A stretch of 64,000 bases of DNA from NCBI GenBank assembly GCA_002493595.1, contig DKZG01000003.1:19662-83661 (forward strand), in the 5' to 3' direction. This DNA comes from Ruminococcaceae bacterium UBA7080. GTDB taxonomy: Bacteria; Bacillota; Clostridia; Oscillospirales; Acutalibacteraceae. The position numbers and the translations under genes are program-made. The notes under the pieces were generated by a model. The model was given only the letters and a program-made list of their open reading frames with translations. It was not told the DNA's origin and made no database searches. Below are positions 37,572-48,060 of this stretch, piece after piece. Position 1 is the stretch's first letter, and every line of letters starts with the position of its first letter.

Positions 37572-38986
37572 CACTTGTCACCGCTTTTCTGTTTGAATTT
37601 TTCTAATCCTTCAATTCCCTGCTTTGTAACAGGTTTAATCCATTTTTTTGAAAAATAATATTTTATACACAAAATATTTTTCGGTATATCCTCAAAAATA
37701 TACATAACGACAAAAGCTGCAATAAATGGCATTTTGAACACATAAACAGACAAAGCAGTTACAGGAACCGACAAAGCCCAAAGACATATAAGCTCATATT
37801 TTGCGCCTGTTATTGTATCACCGCCTGAACGGAAAATGGAAACAACCTCCAAATAAGGCATCATTCTAAACGGAAATGCAATTGCATATATCAGCATCAG
37901 AGTTACCGCAGTATTCAACGTGGTCTCACTTATGTTATTACCCATATTAAACACGCTTACAAGCTGAGTTCTTAACAGAATAATAAGAACGGAAACCAGC
38001 ACGGACAATGACGGTACAATAACCATAAATCGCTTTGAATCAAGCAGACCGCGCTCAATTTCACCCTGACCGATTGATTTGCCGATCATGACGGATGAGG
38101 CACTGCAAATACCGATAAAAATTACAAAAGCAATATTTTCAAAACTTCTGAGAATGGTAATTGCCGAAAAGTATTCATAACCCATATTGGCAAAAATTAC
38201 ATTATAGACAAAAGTACCTCCGCCCCACATACCTTCATTTAAAACAACCGGTGTTGCTTTGATGATATAGCCCTTAAACTCTTCGGCGGAAAAGCGAAAA
38301 TATTCCTTTGAATTTTTAACCAATATATTTTTCTGTGCCAATGAAATTATGATTATCAGCACCACACCCAGCCAGGCAGATATAACTGTAGCAAGGGCTG
38401 CTCCGCGTATTCCCATTTTATCAAAACCGAATTTACCGAAAATCATACAATAGTCAAGAAAAATATTTAATACGGTTGTAAAGGCTGACACCCACATCGG
38501 AAGCTTAACGTTTTCAACTGCACGAAGAATTGCAGCTAAAATATTTGTGATGGCAATAGGCACAAAGGAAAAAGCAACCACTCTAAGATACTCTGCACCT
38601 GTGGCTATTACTTCCTTATCGGAATTAAAAATCTTTACAACGCCTTCAGGAAATGCGAGACTTACAGCCGTAAATAATATGGAAACAAAAACAGCAAATA
38701 AAATTGATATACCACCAATATGGCGTATTTTTTTTAAATCCTTTACACCCCAAAACTGCGAAATAAATACGCTTGTCGCAGAACAAAATCCGACGAGTAT
38801 CATATTCATCAGCCAGCTCCACTGCCCCATCATTCCAACCGATGAAAGTGCAACCGTTCCGAGATTGCTGACAAGCAAAGTATCTGCTAATGTGAATGAA
38901 CTGGTAAGCAGGTTCTGAAGTGCAACAGGAACTGCCAGCTTGACTGCCGTTTTCCAAAAATCTTTATCATTAAATAATTTAGTCAT
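37571..38986 (-). CDS. MATE family efflux transporter
   Basis: 471 residues, about 12 membrane segments in two similar halves: [27 protein letters not shown] starts the first, [26 protein letters not shown] the second. Multidrug and toxin exporters use sodium or proton gradients; the substrate is unknown. It starts one base after uvrB and its stop overlaps the uvrA start, so it belongs to the same transcript as the excision-repair genes. Its own site is the AAAGGAT at the end of uvrB. Confidence 0.9.
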   Translation of the reverse strand: MTKLFNDKDFWKTAVKLAVPVALQNLLTSSFTLADTLLVSNLGTVALSSVGMMGQWSWLMNMILVGFCSATSVFISQFWGVKDLKKIRHIGGISILFAVFVSILFTAVSLAFPEGVVKIFNSDKEVIATGAEYLRVVAFSFVPIAITNILAAILRAVENVKLPMWVSAFTTVLNIFLDYCMIFGKFGFDKMGIRGAALATVISAWLGVVLIIIISLAQKNILVKNSKEYFRFSAEEFKGYIIKATPVVLNEGMWGGGTFVYNVIFANMGYEYFSAITILRSFENIAFVIFIGICSASSVMIGKSIGQGEIERGLLDSKRFMVIVPSLSVLVSVLIILLRTQLVSVFNMGNNISETTLNTAVTLMLIYAIAFPFRMMPYLEVVSIFRSGGDTITGAKYELICLWALSVPVTALSVYVFKMPFIAAFVVMYIFEDIPKNILCIKYYFSKKWIKPVTKQGIEGLEKFKQKSGDK

Positions 38987-38987
38987 T

Positions 38988-40943
38988 TTATCCTTTTTCC
39001 AGCTCTGCTATTTGGTCACGCAAAAATGCAGCGTGTTCAAATTCAAGCATACGAGCTGCCTCTTTCATTTCTTTAGTCAACTGATTAATAAGTAGCTGTT
39101 TATCCTTTTTCGTAAGATGTTTTCGCTTTCCGGGCATTTTTTCTTTAGAGGTTATTTCAATTATCTGACGAACATCCTTCTTGATTGTCTTCGGCGTAAT
39201 GCCATGTGTCTTATTATACTCCTCCTGAATTTCTCTTCGTCTTATCGTTTCGGTAATAGCACGTTCCATAGAAGGCGTTACACTGTCAGCATACATAATA
39301 ACCTGACCGTTTTCATTACGTGCAGCACGACCGATTGTCTGAACAAGAGATGTCTCGGAACGCAGAAAGCCCTCTTTATCCGCATCCAGTATAGCGACAA
39401 GTGATACCTCGGGTATATCCAGTCCCTCTCGAAGGAGATTTATACCTACAAGAACATCAAATGCACCTAAGCGCAAATCACGTATAATCTCCATACGTTC
39501 AATTGTATCAATATCATGATGCATATAACGCACCTTAACATCAAAGCCTTCGAGATACTTAGTCAAATCTTCTGCCATAGCCTTTGTCAGAGTAGTAACC
39601 AGTACTCTTTCACCCTGTCGGGCTCTGAGGTTAATTTCGGACAAAAGATCATCCATCTGATCCTCGGTAGGCTTAACGGTAATAATCGGATCAAGAAGTC
39701 CCGTAGGCCTGATAACCTGCTCAACAATACGGGTACTTTTTTCCTTTTCAAAGCCGCCCGGAGTTGCAGAAGTAAAGATGACCTGATTAATCCTGTCATA
39801 AAACTCATCAAACTGAAGCGGTCTGTTATCAAGAGCGCTCGGCAGTCTAAAGCCATATTCAACAAGACTTTCCTTTCTTGCCCGATCACCGGCATACATG
39901 CCTCTTACCTGAGGCAACATAACATGGCTCTCATCGCAAAACAACAGAAAATCATCAGGAAAATAATCAATTAAAGTAAAGGGCGCTGCACCGGGCTCTC
40001 TTCCGCTCATAACTGCCGAATAGTTTTCTATACCCTTGCAAAAGCCGGTTTCTCTAAGCATTTCAATATCATTCATAGTACGTTCTTTTATACGCTGAGC
40101 CTCGAGCAGCTTACCCTTTTCCTCAAATTCAGCCACTCGTTGAACCATTTCATTATATATTTTTTCAATAGCAATCTTCATTTTTTCAGCGCCGACAACA
40201 TAGTGTGATGCAGGATAAAGACACACATGTGACAAAACACCTTCCACCCTGCCTGTAAGCGGTTGAATTTCACATATCCGATCAATTTCATCTCCGAAAA
40301 ATTCAATTCTTACCGCTGTACCGGATGAACCTGCGGGAAAAACTTCTAATGTATCACCGCGGACCCTGAATTTATTACGTACAAAATTAATATCATTTCG
40401 TTCATACTGAATGGAAACAAGCTTTTCAATAAGTGCATCCCTTCCGTACTCCATACCTGTACGCAGTGAAACTACCATGCTCTTATAATCAATCGGGTCA
40501 CCAATTGAATATATGCAGGAAACCGATGCGACAATAATAACATCACGCCGTTCAAATAATGCAGCAGTTGCTGAATGACGCAGCTTGTCTATCTCGTCAT
40601 TAATGGATGAATCTTTTTCAATATACGTATCCGTTGTAGGCACGTAAGCCTCAGGCTGATAGTAATCATAATAGCTGACGAAGTACTCAACTGCATTATC
40701 CGGAAAGAACTCTTTAAATTCACTGCATAGCTGCGCAGCAAGTGTTTTGTTGTGAGCCAAAACAAGAGTCGGTCTATTAACCTTTTCAATAATATTAGCC
40801 ATTGTAAAGGTCTTTCCGGAGCCGGTAACGCCCATGAGTGTCTGCTCTTTATCACCATTCAAAACACCTTCAACCAAAGCATCAATAGCCTGTGGCTGGT
40901 CTCCGGTTGGCTTATATTTACTTACTAATTTAAACTTGTCCAT
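38988..40943 (-). CDS. uvrB: Excinuclease ABC subunit B
   Basis: 651 residues from ATG 40943 (AGGTG upstream). The frame is open for another 63 codons but those run back into the tRNA-Lys gene. Helicase motif [16 protein letters not shown], the beta-hairpin region [22 protein letters not shown] that clamps [38 protein letters not shown], and a C-terminal UVR motif ([18 protein letters not shown]) for UvrC contact. A possible -10 (TATAAT complement at 40990-40995) lies 47 bases upstream; no LexA-type operator was recognised. Confidence 0.97.
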   Translation of the reverse strand: MDKFKLVSKYKPTGDQPQAIDALVEGVLNGDKEQTLMGVTGSGKTFTMANIIEKVNRPTLVLAHNKTLAAQLCSEFKEFFPDNAVEYFVSYYDYYQPEAYVPTTDTYIEKDSSINDEIDKLRHSATAALFERRDVIIVASVSCIYSIGDPIDYKSMVVSLRTGMEYGRDALIEKLVSIQYERNDINFVRNKFRVRGDTLEVFPAGSSGTAVRIEFFGDEIDRICEIQPLTGRVEGVLSHVCLYPASHYVVGAEKMKIAIEKIYNEMVQRVAEFEEKGKLLEAQRIKERTMNDIEMLRETGFCKGIENYSAVMSGREPGAAPFTLIDYFPDDFLLFCDESHVMLPQVRGMYAGDRARKESLVEYGFRLPSALDNRPLQFDEFYDRINQVIFTSATPGGFEKEKSTRIVEQVIRPTGLLDPIITVKPTEDQMDDLLSEINLRARQGERVLVTTLTKAMAEDLTKYLEGFDVKVRYMHHDIDTIERMEIIRDLRLGAFDVLVGINLLREGLDIPEVSLVAILDADKEGFLRSETSLVQTIGRAARNENGQVIMYADSVTPSMERAITETIRRREIQEEYNKTHGITPKTIKKDVRQIIEITSKEKMPGKRKHLTKKDKQLLINQLTKEMKEAARMLEFEHAAFLRDQIAELEKG

Positions 40944-41046
40944 ACTATGCACCTGACTCAATTTTGCTAAATTTATCGCATATGGGATTATTATATGATA
41001 AAAAAATAAAAAAGTAAATAGCAATAAAAAATAAGATAAAAAAATA

Positions 41047-41070
41047 AGGAGCAGATATAAGTCTGCTCCT
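41047..41070 (-). terminator. Terminator of the tRNA cluster
   Basis: 9-bp stem AGGAGCAGA/TCTGCTCCT (41047-41055 with 41062-41070), followed on the minus strand by TATTTTTTTATC. It directly follows the CCA of tRNA-Lys. Confidence 0.9.
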
Positions 41071-41071
41071 T

Positions 41072-41147
41072 TGGTGACCCATCGGGGAGTCGAACCCCGG
41101 ACACCTTGATTAAAAGTCAAGTGCTCTGCCATCTGAGCTAATGGATC
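41072..41147 (-). tRNA. tRNA-Lys (anticodon TTT)
   Basis: Cloverleaf with 7-bp acceptor stem GATCCAT/ATGGGTC, anticodon loop CTTTTAA, T-loop TTCGACT and encoded CCA. Last gene of a five-tRNA cluster. Confidence 0.97.
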
Positions 41148-41174
41148 ATATCACCCTTGATTTTATCAGGGTGC

Positions 41175-41249
41175 TGGCTGGGGAGGCGGGATTCGAACCC
41201 ACGCATGACGGAGTCAAAGTCCGTTGCCTTACCGCTTGGCTACACCCCA
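41175..41249 (-). tRNA. tRNA-Gln (anticodon TTG)
   Basis: Starts TGGGGTG, anticodon loop CTTTGAC, T-loop TTCGAAT, encoded CCA. The acceptor stem has one U-U mismatch at the sixth pair; all other stems pair well. Confidence 0.95.
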
Positions 41250-41325
41250 ATATTTTGGGATAAAACTAACTTGTTGTAACAAGCCAGACAATATTGAAAC
41301 CCGCTTAAGCGGATATTTAATAATG

Positions 41326-41403
41326 TGGGGTGGGATATCGGATTCGAACCGATGACCTCCAGTGCCACAAACTGGCGCTCTAACCAACTGAACTAATCCC
41401 ACC
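41326..41403 (-). tRNA. tRNA-His (anticodon GTG)
   Basis: Acceptor GTGGGAT/ATCCCAC with the extra 5' G (position -1) opposite C73 that marks tRNA-His, anticodon loop TTGTGGC, T-loop TTCGAAT, encoded CCA. Confidence 0.97.
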
Positions 41404-41443
41404 ATATATGTAAAAGCACCGCAGTGCTGTTACCGCTTTTTAG

Positions 41444-41520
41444 TGGCGCGCTGAGAGGGACTCGAACCCCCGACCTACTGCTTAGAAGGCAGTTGCTCTA
41501 TCCAGCTGAGCTATCAGCGC
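41444..41520 (-). tRNA. tRNA-Arg (anticodon TCT)
   Basis: Acceptor GCGCTGA/TCAGCGC, discriminator G, anticodon loop CTTCTAA, T-loop TTCGAGT, encoded CCA. It reads AGA/AGG codons. Confidence 0.96.
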
Positions 41521-41524
41521 ATAA

Positions 41525-41598
41525 TGGAGCGGGTGATGGGAATCGAACCCACACAACCAGCTTGGAAGGCTGGGATTCTACCATTGAACTACACCCGC
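41525..41598 (-). tRNA. tRNA-Gly (anticodon TCC)
   Basis: Acceptor GCGGGTG/CACCCGC, anticodon loop CTTCCAA, T-loop TTCGATT, encoded CCA. First gene of the cluster in transcription order, only four bases ahead of tRNA-Arg. Confidence 0.97.
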
Positions 41599-41605
41599 AT
41601 TTGCG

Positions 41606-41643
41606 ACGGTCATTATTATACCTAATGACCGCCGAAGTGTCAA
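41606..41643 (-). promoter_or_regulatory. Consensus promoter of the tRNA cluster, with an inverted repeat around the -10
   Basis: Minus strand TTGACA (41638-41643), 17-bp spacer, TATAAT (41615-41620), a full sigma-A consensus. A perfect 9-bp inverted repeat CGGTCATTA/TAATGACCG (41606-41614 with 41623-41631) encloses the -10 box. It could be an operator, or the hairpin at the end of the clpE-like transcript. Confidence 0.85.
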
Positions 41644-41657
41644 GTATTTTTTTAAAA

Positions 41658-43973
41658 TTAGTTAATTTTTATAGAAATTTTATCCTGTGCGGTAAGAGAA
41701 AAGCTCTCAATTTTAGTATCCTGATTAAAAACAATGGCATTTGCAAGCTTTTCTTCGACCTCGCGGCGCACGGCATCACGAAGCCCTCTTGCATTCTTTT
41801 TAGAACCAAAAGCAAGCTTTGCAAGATATACGACAACAGAGTCGTCATAGTTTAAGACTATTCCTTTATCCTTAAGACTTTCTGCAAGTTCATCTACCAT
41901 TAGCTTTGCAATCTTTTCGAAATTACTGTGTGTAAGCTGATTAAATACAACAATTTCATCAACTCTGCCGAGAAATTCTGGTCTTAAAAATCTTTCAAGG
42001 GCCTTCATTGTAACTTCGACAGCTATATCGCCCTCTGATTTATTAAAACCAAGTGAAGCAGAATCTGTAGAGCCTGCATTTGATGTCATAATTATAACCG
42101 TATTTTCAAAATTAACCGTTCTGCCCTGTGCATCGGTTATTCTTCCCTCATCAAGTATCTGAAGAAGAATATTTAAGACATCTTTATGCGCTTTTTCAAT
42201 TTCATCAAAAAGAATTACGCTGTATGGCTTTCTTCTCACCTTTTCGGTAAGTTGGCCTGCATCGTCATAGCCCACATAGCCGGGAGGTGAACCGATAATT
42301 CTTGAAACGCTGAATTTTTCCATAAACTCGGACATATCCAGTCTAATCAGATTATCCGGGCTGTCAAAAAGCGAGTCGGCAAGTCGCTTCACGAGCTCAG
42401 TCTTTCCAACTCCGGTAGGACCGACAAAAATAAAGGATTGAGGTCTTTTCTTGGGACTTATTTGAACTCTTCCGCGTCTTACAGCATTTGACACCTTTTC
42501 AATGGCTTCATCCTGACCGATAATATGCATCTTAAGCTCATTCTCAAGCGAAGCAAGCCTTTTAATATCATTTTGTTCAATTTTAGCGGCCGGTATACCT
42601 GTCCATAAAGAAATAACCTTTGCCAAATCCTCTTCAAGCACCTGATTATCCTTTGCCTTCTTCTCCAGTTCATTCAAAGAAGCATCAATCTGGATAATTT
42701 CACTCTTAAGCTTTGTAATCAGCTCATAGTCAATTGTATCATTTTCCTCCGGTGAAGACAGATTTTCAATATTCTCCTCAAGAAGCTTCTTTCTTTCAAG
42801 TGACATCTGATATTTGCTGATAGCCGGATTTCTTAGATTCGCGCTGGTACAGCTTTCATCAAGCAAATCAATTGCTTTATCCGGAAGATACCTGTCGGTA
42901 ACAAATCGCTCTGACATTGTAACAGCTCTGTAAACAAGGGAATCCGAAATCTGCACCTTATGATAATCCTCATAATAGCTTTTAATTCCAAGAAGCATTT
43001 TGTAAGCCTCATCTATTGAAGGTTCTTCAATTTTAATGGGTTGGAAACGCCTTTCAAGCGCAGCATCCTTTTCAATATATTTACGGTATTCATTAAAGGT
43101 TGTTGCACCTATAACCTGAATTTCGCCGCGCGAAAGAGCCGGTTTGAGAATATTTGCAGCATTCATCGTGCCTTCTGAATCACCCGTTCCGACCAGATTA
43201 TGCACCTCATCAATAAAGAGAATAATATTGCCTTCATGCTTTACCTCATCAACAAGCCCTTTAATTCTGCCTTCAAACTGCCCTCTGAACTGCGTTCCGG
43301 CCACCAAAGCAGTCAAATCAAGCAAATAAATTTCCTTATCCGCCAGCCGTGCAGGCACCTGACCTTTGGCAATGCGAATTGCCAGTCCTTCGGCAATAGC
43401 TGTTTTGCCTACACCGGGTTCACCAATCAGGCAAGGGTTATTTTTAGTGCGTCTGCATAAAATCTGAATTGCTCTGGAAATCTCACTTTCCCTGCCGATT
43501 ATACTGTCAATTTTACCCTGTTTGGCTCTGTCTGTAAGATTGTTACAATAGGTATTTAAAAATTTCCTGGCATCATCCGGAGAATTCTTTTTTCCTCGTT
43601 TGGAACGCTTTTTGGCACCTTTTTTTGAACTTTCATCATCGCCGTTATTCTGCACAGTTAATTCGCCGCCGAATAATTCACTCAAAGGCATAGTCTGCGC
43701 ACCATCCATATTATCGGAATTAAACATCTCACCAAGACTTCCAAAATCAAAATCGCCCATATTTTCCATAAAGCTTGCCATCTGCTCAGAAGCCATTTCA
43801 AGTTCCTCATCAGATATGCCAAGCTTGTCAATCATCTGATTAATTGAACCGATATTAAGCTCTCTGGCGCATTTTAAGCAAAGGCCTTCAGGTGTTACCT
43901 GATCACCCTCCATTTTTTGAATAAAAACCACGGCAGGTCGCTGTCCGCAGCGTGAACATATTTCCTGTTTCAT
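41658..43973 (-). CDS. ClpE-like AAA+ unfoldase (Clp ATPase with N-terminal zinc finger)
   Basis: 771 residues. N-terminal zinc finger with CSRCG and CLKCA, as in ClpE, instead of the double Clp-N domain of ClpC; then an acidic segment and a Lys-rich linker at about 115-135. First AAA+ module with [13 protein letters not shown] and LFIDEVHNL, a coiled-coil middle region at about 390-460, second module with [21 protein letters not shown] and [25 protein letters not shown] near 655 fits the loop that docks on ClpP. It unfolds proteins for ClpP. Last gene of the ruv operon run. Confidence 0.88.
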   Translation of the reverse strand: MKQEICSRCGQRPAVVFIQKMEGDQVTPEGLCLKCARELNIGSINQMIDKLGISDEELEMASEQMASFMENMGDFDFGSLGEMFNSDNMDGAQTMPLSELFGGELTVQNNGDDESSKKGAKKRSKRGKKNSPDDARKFLNTYCNNLTDRAKQGKIDSIIGRESEISRAIQILCRRTKNNPCLIGEPGVGKTAIAEGLAIRIAKGQVPARLADKEIYLLDLTALVAGTQFRGQFEGRIKGLVDEVKHEGNIILFIDEVHNLVGTGDSEGTMNAANILKPALSRGEIQVIGATTFNEYRKYIEKDAALERRFQPIKIEEPSIDEAYKMLLGIKSYYEDYHKVQISDSLVYRAVTMSERFVTDRYLPDKAIDLLDESCTSANLRNPAISKYQMSLERKKLLEENIENLSSPEENDTIDYELITKLKSEIIQIDASLNELEKKAKDNQVLEEDLAKVISLWTGIPAAKIEQNDIKRLASLENELKMHIIGQDEAIEKVSNAVRRGRVQISPKKRPQSFIFVGPTGVGKTELVKRLADSLFDSPDNLIRLDMSEFMEKFSVSRIIGSPPGYVGYDDAGQLTEKVRRKPYSVILFDEIEKAHKDVLNILLQILDEGRITDAQGRTVNFENTVIIMTSNAGSTDSASLGFNKSEGDIAVEVTMKALERFLRPEFLGRVDEIVVFNQLTHSNFEKIAKLMVDELAESLKDKGIVLNYDDSVVVYLAKLAFGSKKNARGLRDAVRREVEEKLANAIVFNQDTKIESFSLTAQDKISIKIN

Positions 43974-44015
43974 TAAATCTCTCCCTGTTATACAAGTTTG
44001 TAATAACTGAATACT

Positions 44016-44627
44016 TTACTTCTTCTTTTCTTTAATCTGGCGAACAAAACCCGGAGCATATCCCAGAAGTGAAATAAGCGTACATACAGCAGAAACAGCC
44101 ACCAGAACCCATGTTACAACATCCGGCAGTGTAAAGCCCGTAACATTGCAAAGCGCCCCGCTTTTGCCGAAAGCCAAAATAAATATCATACAAATATAAA
44201 ATACAGTTGTAGCAATTTTGCCCCATATTTCTGCCGCAGTAGGGCGCATGCCCATTGAAAGCAAAATCACACCGCCTAAAATCATAATGATTTCCTTGGC
44301 AATAAAAAACATAAAGAGATACTTGATTGCATTATCCCAATATGTAACTATAAGAACAATTACGATAGCTATTTGTGACAGCTTATCAGCTATCGGGTCA
44401 AGTATTTTGCCGAGATTTGACACCTGATTGAATTTTCTGGCAATTTTGCCGTCAAATAAATCTGTCAGGGCAGCAACGATCATAACAATAACAGCTGTAA
44501 GAACATAGCCCTTCAGAAAAAGAACCGCAAAAACAGGAATCAGCACAATTCTGATAAAGGAAAGCCAGTTCGGTATTGTGTTCCAGCCCTCAAAAAGCTC
44601 ACTGATATTTTTTTTCAAATCGCTCAT
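44016..44627 (-). CDS. pgsA: CDP-diacylglycerol-glycerol-3-phosphate 3-phosphatidyltransferase
   Basis: 203 residues, about five membrane spans. The CDP-alcohol phosphotransferase motif is complete: DLFDGKIARKFNQVSNLG, then KILDPIADKL, with the conserved Asp residues. It makes phosphatidylglycerophosphate, the first step to phosphatidylglycerol. Some members make other phospholipids, but N-terminal NWLSFIRIVLIPVFAVLF is typical of PgsA. GGAGG ahead of the ATG. Confidence 0.92.
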   Translation of the reverse strand: MSDLKKNISELFEGWNTIPNWLSFIRIVLIPVFAVLFLKGYVLTAVIVMIVAALTDLFDGKIARKFNQVSNLGKILDPIADKLSQIAIVIVLIVTYWDNAIKYLFMFFIAKEIIMILGGVILLSMGMRPTAAEIWGKIATTVFYICMIFILAFGKSGALCNVTGFTLPDVVTWVLVAVSAVCTLISLLGYAPGFVRQIKEKKK

Positions 44628-44644
44628 AATAAACCTCCATTATA

Positions 44645-45313
44645 CTATTTTAAAAGTGGATTATTTGTATTAATAAATTCTAAAACATAGCTGTCTTCAA
44701 CCTGTTTTATGAATGAATTGTCCTGTGGAATAACGCCGCATATAATACCGATAACTGTTGACACGGTAAATAACATAACAGCTGCTTTTACCAAACCAAA
44801 CAGACCTCCAAAAAAACGGTTTGTATGTTTCAGCGGCATATGCTCTTTTTGCTGCAATTTTGTAAAAATTGAAATAAAAATATTTAACACTATACAAAAA
44901 ACAACAAACACCACGATAAATATTACTATCTTTAAAATTGTTAAAGAAATCGGTTCGAGTATTGTATTTGTAAGACTTTTACTGATTTCTTCAGATGTCA
45001 TATTATTTAAAGAGGATAAATCAATACTCTTTTTCAGATAATCAGGCATATCACTGACTATAGTGTGGATGCTGTTTAAAAAAGCTTCTCTTGAACGAGA
45101 TTTTGAAATCTGATCCAGCACAGACTTATATACAAGCTCTTTTACAAAACTGTCATAAAGCCTTTGATTAAGCACATTGCTCAGAAAATAAGACAACGGT
45201 AAGCCGACAACATACTTAAGTGTACTTATCATGGATACCAAAAGTCCTCTTCGCATTCCGGAAATAATCATAAGCACGGATACTGCAATAAATACAATGT
45301 CAAAATAATTCAC
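44645..45313 (-). CDS. CvpA family membrane protein
   Basis: 222 residues; starts with GTG at 45313, overlapping the stop of the DUF5711 gene by four bases (GTGA). N-terminal YFDIVFIAVSVLMIISGMRRGLLVSMISTLKYVVGLPLSYFLSNVL is the CvpA pattern, with membrane helices also at about 130-155 and 175-195. CvpA proteins are linked with colicin V production and biofilm or envelope traits in other bacteria; the real function here is unknown. Confidence 0.82.
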   Translation of the reverse strand: MNYFDIVFIAVSVLMIISGMRRGLLVSMISTLKYVVGLPLSYFLSNVLNQRLYDSFVKELVYKSVLDQISKSRSREAFLNSIHTIVSDMPDYLKKSIDLSSLNNMTSEEISKSLTNTILEPISLTILKIVIFIVVFVVFCIVLNIFISIFTKLQQKEHMPLKHTNRFFGGLFGLVKAAVMLFTVSTVIGIICGVIPQDNSFIKQVEDSYVLEFINTNNPLLK

Positions 45314-46500
45314 TTTTTCTCCGCCTCAATTCTATCAATTAAAGATTGCCTGTGCACGAATATTTCCGAACCGACAGTGCAGATTGATTTTGCAGAATCA
45401 TCAATCTCCGTTTTGCCTTTTTGTTCACCGCTTGAAAGATTAAAGCTGACAATCTCACTATTTGTAAGCACACTGACAAGACTCGAACCGGCAGATACGG
45501 ACTTAATATTGCCGGATATACTGATTTCATTTTTTATTTTGCCGTTTTTCTTAATATATGCAATGACATTGTCAGTCGAATTATTATATGAATTATAAAC
45601 AAGAATCAAATCACCCGACGGAGTATAGCTTATACAGCGTATGCTTATCTTATCCTTTGCATATATATCCTCATATTTCTCTGCCTCTTTTATAACACCG
45701 GCATAGCTGTCACCAACAACTAAAATATTGCCTGAGCAATAGCTTAAATCAATAATATTGCCCTTTGGCAATATTATTTCTCTGCCCGGTTTTGCATCAC
45801 GGATATCATAAACATAAACAGATGTTTTCAGACTTGCATTTTCACCGCTTACAACTGCTGCAGCAATACTCCTGCCATTTTCGCTTACAGCAATTGAAAC
45901 AATATATCCTGCTGATGTGCTGATATGCATTTCTTTTTCGAGTGATTTGGAATACACGGTTATATCACACAGTTTATCTTTAGAAGTGGTTGCAATGGCA
46001 ACTGTACCGTTTTTTGAAACATCGGCACACAGTATTGTATTGGCACTCTGCTCCTGATATACCGCCTTTCCTGCCGTATCCAGCCTAAAGCTTTTTGCAC
46101 CCTGGTCATAGATAAGAGAATAAATCCCCTCACTCTCAAGAACAGGATTTGAATAGCCATGCTCAAACATATATTCAACCTCTGCATCTTTACTGCTGAG
46201 AACCGTAAAGCTGCTTGGCGCAAGTATGCCAATTTGATTATTGATATTCAAAATGGATACACCGGTTGAAGAAGCGATATTATACGGAAAATTGTCCTCT
46301 GCAATATCCTGCACAATTGAGGAGCTGCCCTCTTCAGCGGTAAAAAAGCTTTTAACGGAATTAATATTTATTTCAAAAACTTTCATAATGATAAGAACAA
46401 GAACAAGAACAGCAATTAATATCCAAATAATCTTTTTATGCCGCCGATCCTTTTGCGCACGTCTCTCTCTGCGCTCCATTTCACGTTGATTACCAGCCAT
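45310..46500 (-). CDS. DUF5711 family membrane-anchored beta-propeller protein
   Basis: 396 residues. Arg/Lys-rich cytoplasmic N-terminus (MERRERRAQKDRRHKK), a transmembrane helix at about 24-43, then an outer domain of repeated beta-strand units (YIVSIAVSENGRSIAAAVVSG, IISISYTPSGDLILVYNS-like) typical of a WD/propeller fold; recognised as the DUF5711 family of Firmicutes. Function unknown. Directly upstream of and overlapping the CvpA gene, as often in Clostridia, so the two may work together in the envelope. Confidence 0.78.
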   Translation of the reverse strand: MAGNQREMERRERRAQKDRRHKKIIWILIAVLVLVLIIMKVFEININSVKSFFTAEEGSSSIVQDIAEDNFPYNIASSTGVSILNINNQIGILAPSSFTVLSSKDAEVEYMFEHGYSNPVLESEGIYSLIYDQGAKSFRLDTAGKAVYQEQSANTILCADVSKNGTVAIATTSKDKLCDITVYSKSLEKEMHISTSAGYIVSIAVSENGRSIAAAVVSGENASLKTSVYVYDIRDAKPGREIILPKGNIIDLSYCSGNILVVGDSYAGVIKEAEKYEDIYAKDKISIRCISYTPSGDLILVYNSYNNSTDNVIAYIKKNGKIKNEISISGNIKSVSAGSSLVSVLTNSEIVSFNLSSGEQKGKTEIDDSAKSICTVGSEIFVHRQSLIDRIEAEKK

Positions 46501-46511
46501 ACTCTCTCCTG

Positions 46512-47246
46512 TCAGTAATTTATTTTATTCAGGTAGAGCCCCTGAGGAGGAGCTGTTTTACCTGCTCGTTTTCTATCCTTGGACTTTATGATTTCAGCAA
46601 GCTCGCCTGCTTTTATTTTCCCCTCAGCTACAAAAAGAAGTGTGCCAACCATAATTCTAACCATATTATAAAGAAATCCGTCAGCTTCGACCTTAAAGTA
46701 AACCATATCATTTTCACGCCACACTTCAAAATTTTTAACATTTCTTACTGTGTCGGCAACATCACTTTTAGCTGAACAAAAACCCGAATAATCGAACTGA
46801 CCTATGAAAGCCTTGCATTCACGATTAAGATATTCAACATCAATATTGTATCTGTAATGATACGCATATTTAGCAATAAACGGATTTTTTATTCTGCCGT
46901 TATAAAGTTTATAAACATATTCCTTGGATTTACAGGAATAACGCGGATGAAAATCTTGATGCATCTCACGGCATTCAACCACAGCAATATCATCGGGCAA
47001 ATAAGAATTCAGTGCAAACACAACACTGTCACAGCTTATATTCATATCTGTTTTAAAGGTGAGACAATACATATTTGCATGCACACAGGTATCCGTTCTG
47101 CTGCAGCCGATAACAGCAAGCCTTTTTTTAAATACATGTTCAACAGCATTTTGAAAAACTTCCTGAACGGTTAAAGCATTTGCCTGCACCTGCCATCCAT
47201 GATATGCACTGCCGTCATATTTTATTGTTAAAAGTAAATTTCTCAT
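46512..47246 (-). CDS. truA: tRNA pseudouridine(38-40) synthase
   Basis: 244 residues from ATG 47246, one base after the ecfT stop. N-terminal NLLLTIKYDGSAYHGWQVQANALTVQEVF, catalytic Asp in GCSRTDTCVHA near 53, SCKSKEYVYKLYN and FLYNMVRIMVGTLL near the C-terminus. Makes pseudouridine at tRNA positions 38-40 in the anticodon arm. Linked behind ecf genes, as in many Firmicutes. Confidence 0.95.
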   Translation of the reverse strand: MRNLLLTIKYDGSAYHGWQVQANALTVQEVFQNAVEHVFKKRLAVIGCSRTDTCVHANMYCLTFKTDMNISCDSVVFALNSYLPDDIAVVECREMHQDFHPRYSCKSKEYVYKLYNGRIKNPFIAKYAYHYRYNIDVEYLNRECKAFIGQFDYSGFCSAKSDVADTVRNVKNFEVWRENDMVYFKVEADGFLYNMVRIMVGTLLFVAEGKIKAGELAEIIKSKDRKRAGKTAPPQGLYLNKINY

Positions 47247-47247
47247 A

Positions 47248-48060
47248 TCAAATAATTTTAGGAACAAAATGATTTATAAGAATAATACCCGCCATAAACA
47301 GCAAGACGAATGCCAAAGCAGCAAAATCCCTTGCTGAAAGCTTCATAACTTTCATTTTTGTTCTTCCTTCCCCGCCGCGATAACACCTGCATTCCATTGC
47401 ATATGCAAGTTCACCGGCACGCCTGAAGGAGGATACAAACAGAGGTATCAAAACCGGAATCAGTGCCTTAGCTCTGTTAATAAGCCCGCCGGAATCCATA
47501 TCTGCCCCTCTTGATTTCTGTGCAGCCATAATCTTCTCAATCTCTTCAATAAGAGTAGGAATAAATCTTAAAGCAATTGTCATAATCATAGCAATAGAAT
47601 GAACGTCAATTTTTATAAGCTTTAGAGGCTTAAGCAGTCTCTCAAGCGCATCGGTAAGTTCAGTCGGTGATGTAGTATAAGTAAGCAGTGAACTGATTAC
47701 AACAAGTGTAATAATACGCACTGCCATAAAAACGGCTGTTTCAATTCCGTTGGCGGTTATTTTAAATCGGCCCAGCTGCACAAGAGCCTCACCCTTGCCG
47801 TAAAAAAGATTAAGCAGGGATGTGATAATAATAATCACAGCCAATGGTTTTATGCTTTTAAAAATCGTTTTAAAAGGTATTTTGGATAAAAGAACCAACA
47901 AAACAGAGCATATAATTATCGCAGCAAGTGAAATAAGGTTTTTACATATAAAAATAGATACAATCAAAATGAACATTAAAACGATTTTCATTCTTGCATC
48001 CATTTTGTGAATAACAGATTTACCCGGAAAATACTGACCGATTGTAATATCAGAAATCAT
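47248..48060 (-). CDS. ecfT: Energy-coupling factor transporter transmembrane protein
   Basis: 270 residues from ATG 48060 (GGAGGTG inside the end of ecfA2). ITIGQYFPGKSVIHKMDARMKI start, five or so membrane helices, and two cytoplasmic coupling motifs with SRG and RG cores (AQKSRGADMD, MECRCYRGGEGR) that contact the two ATPases. Shared scaffold of group II ECF vitamin importers; the substrate-binding S subunits are encoded elsewhere. Confidence 0.95.
   Translation of the reverse strand: MISDITIGQYFPGKSVIHKMDARMKIVLMFILIVSIFICKNLISLAAIIICSVLLVLLSKIPFKTIFKSIKPLAVIIIITSLLNLFYGKGEALVQLGRFKITANGIETAVFMAVRIITLVVISSLLTYTTSPTELTDALERLLKPLKLIKIDVHSIAMIMTIALRFIPTLIEEIEKIMAAQKSRGADMDSGGLINRAKALIPVLIPLFVSSFRRAGELAYAMECRCYRGGEGRTKMKVMKLSARDFAALAFVLLFMAGIILINHFVPKII

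Noticed and set aside
40944..41046. SOS (LexA) operator for uvrB
   Set aside because: No GAAC-N4-GTTC-like palindrome was found there or ahead of ruvC.
40944..41132. 63-codon N-terminal extension of uvrB
   Set aside because: It reads back through the terminator and into tRNA-Lys, encodes an AT-rich hydrophobic stretch, and a better start with AGGTG lies at 40943.
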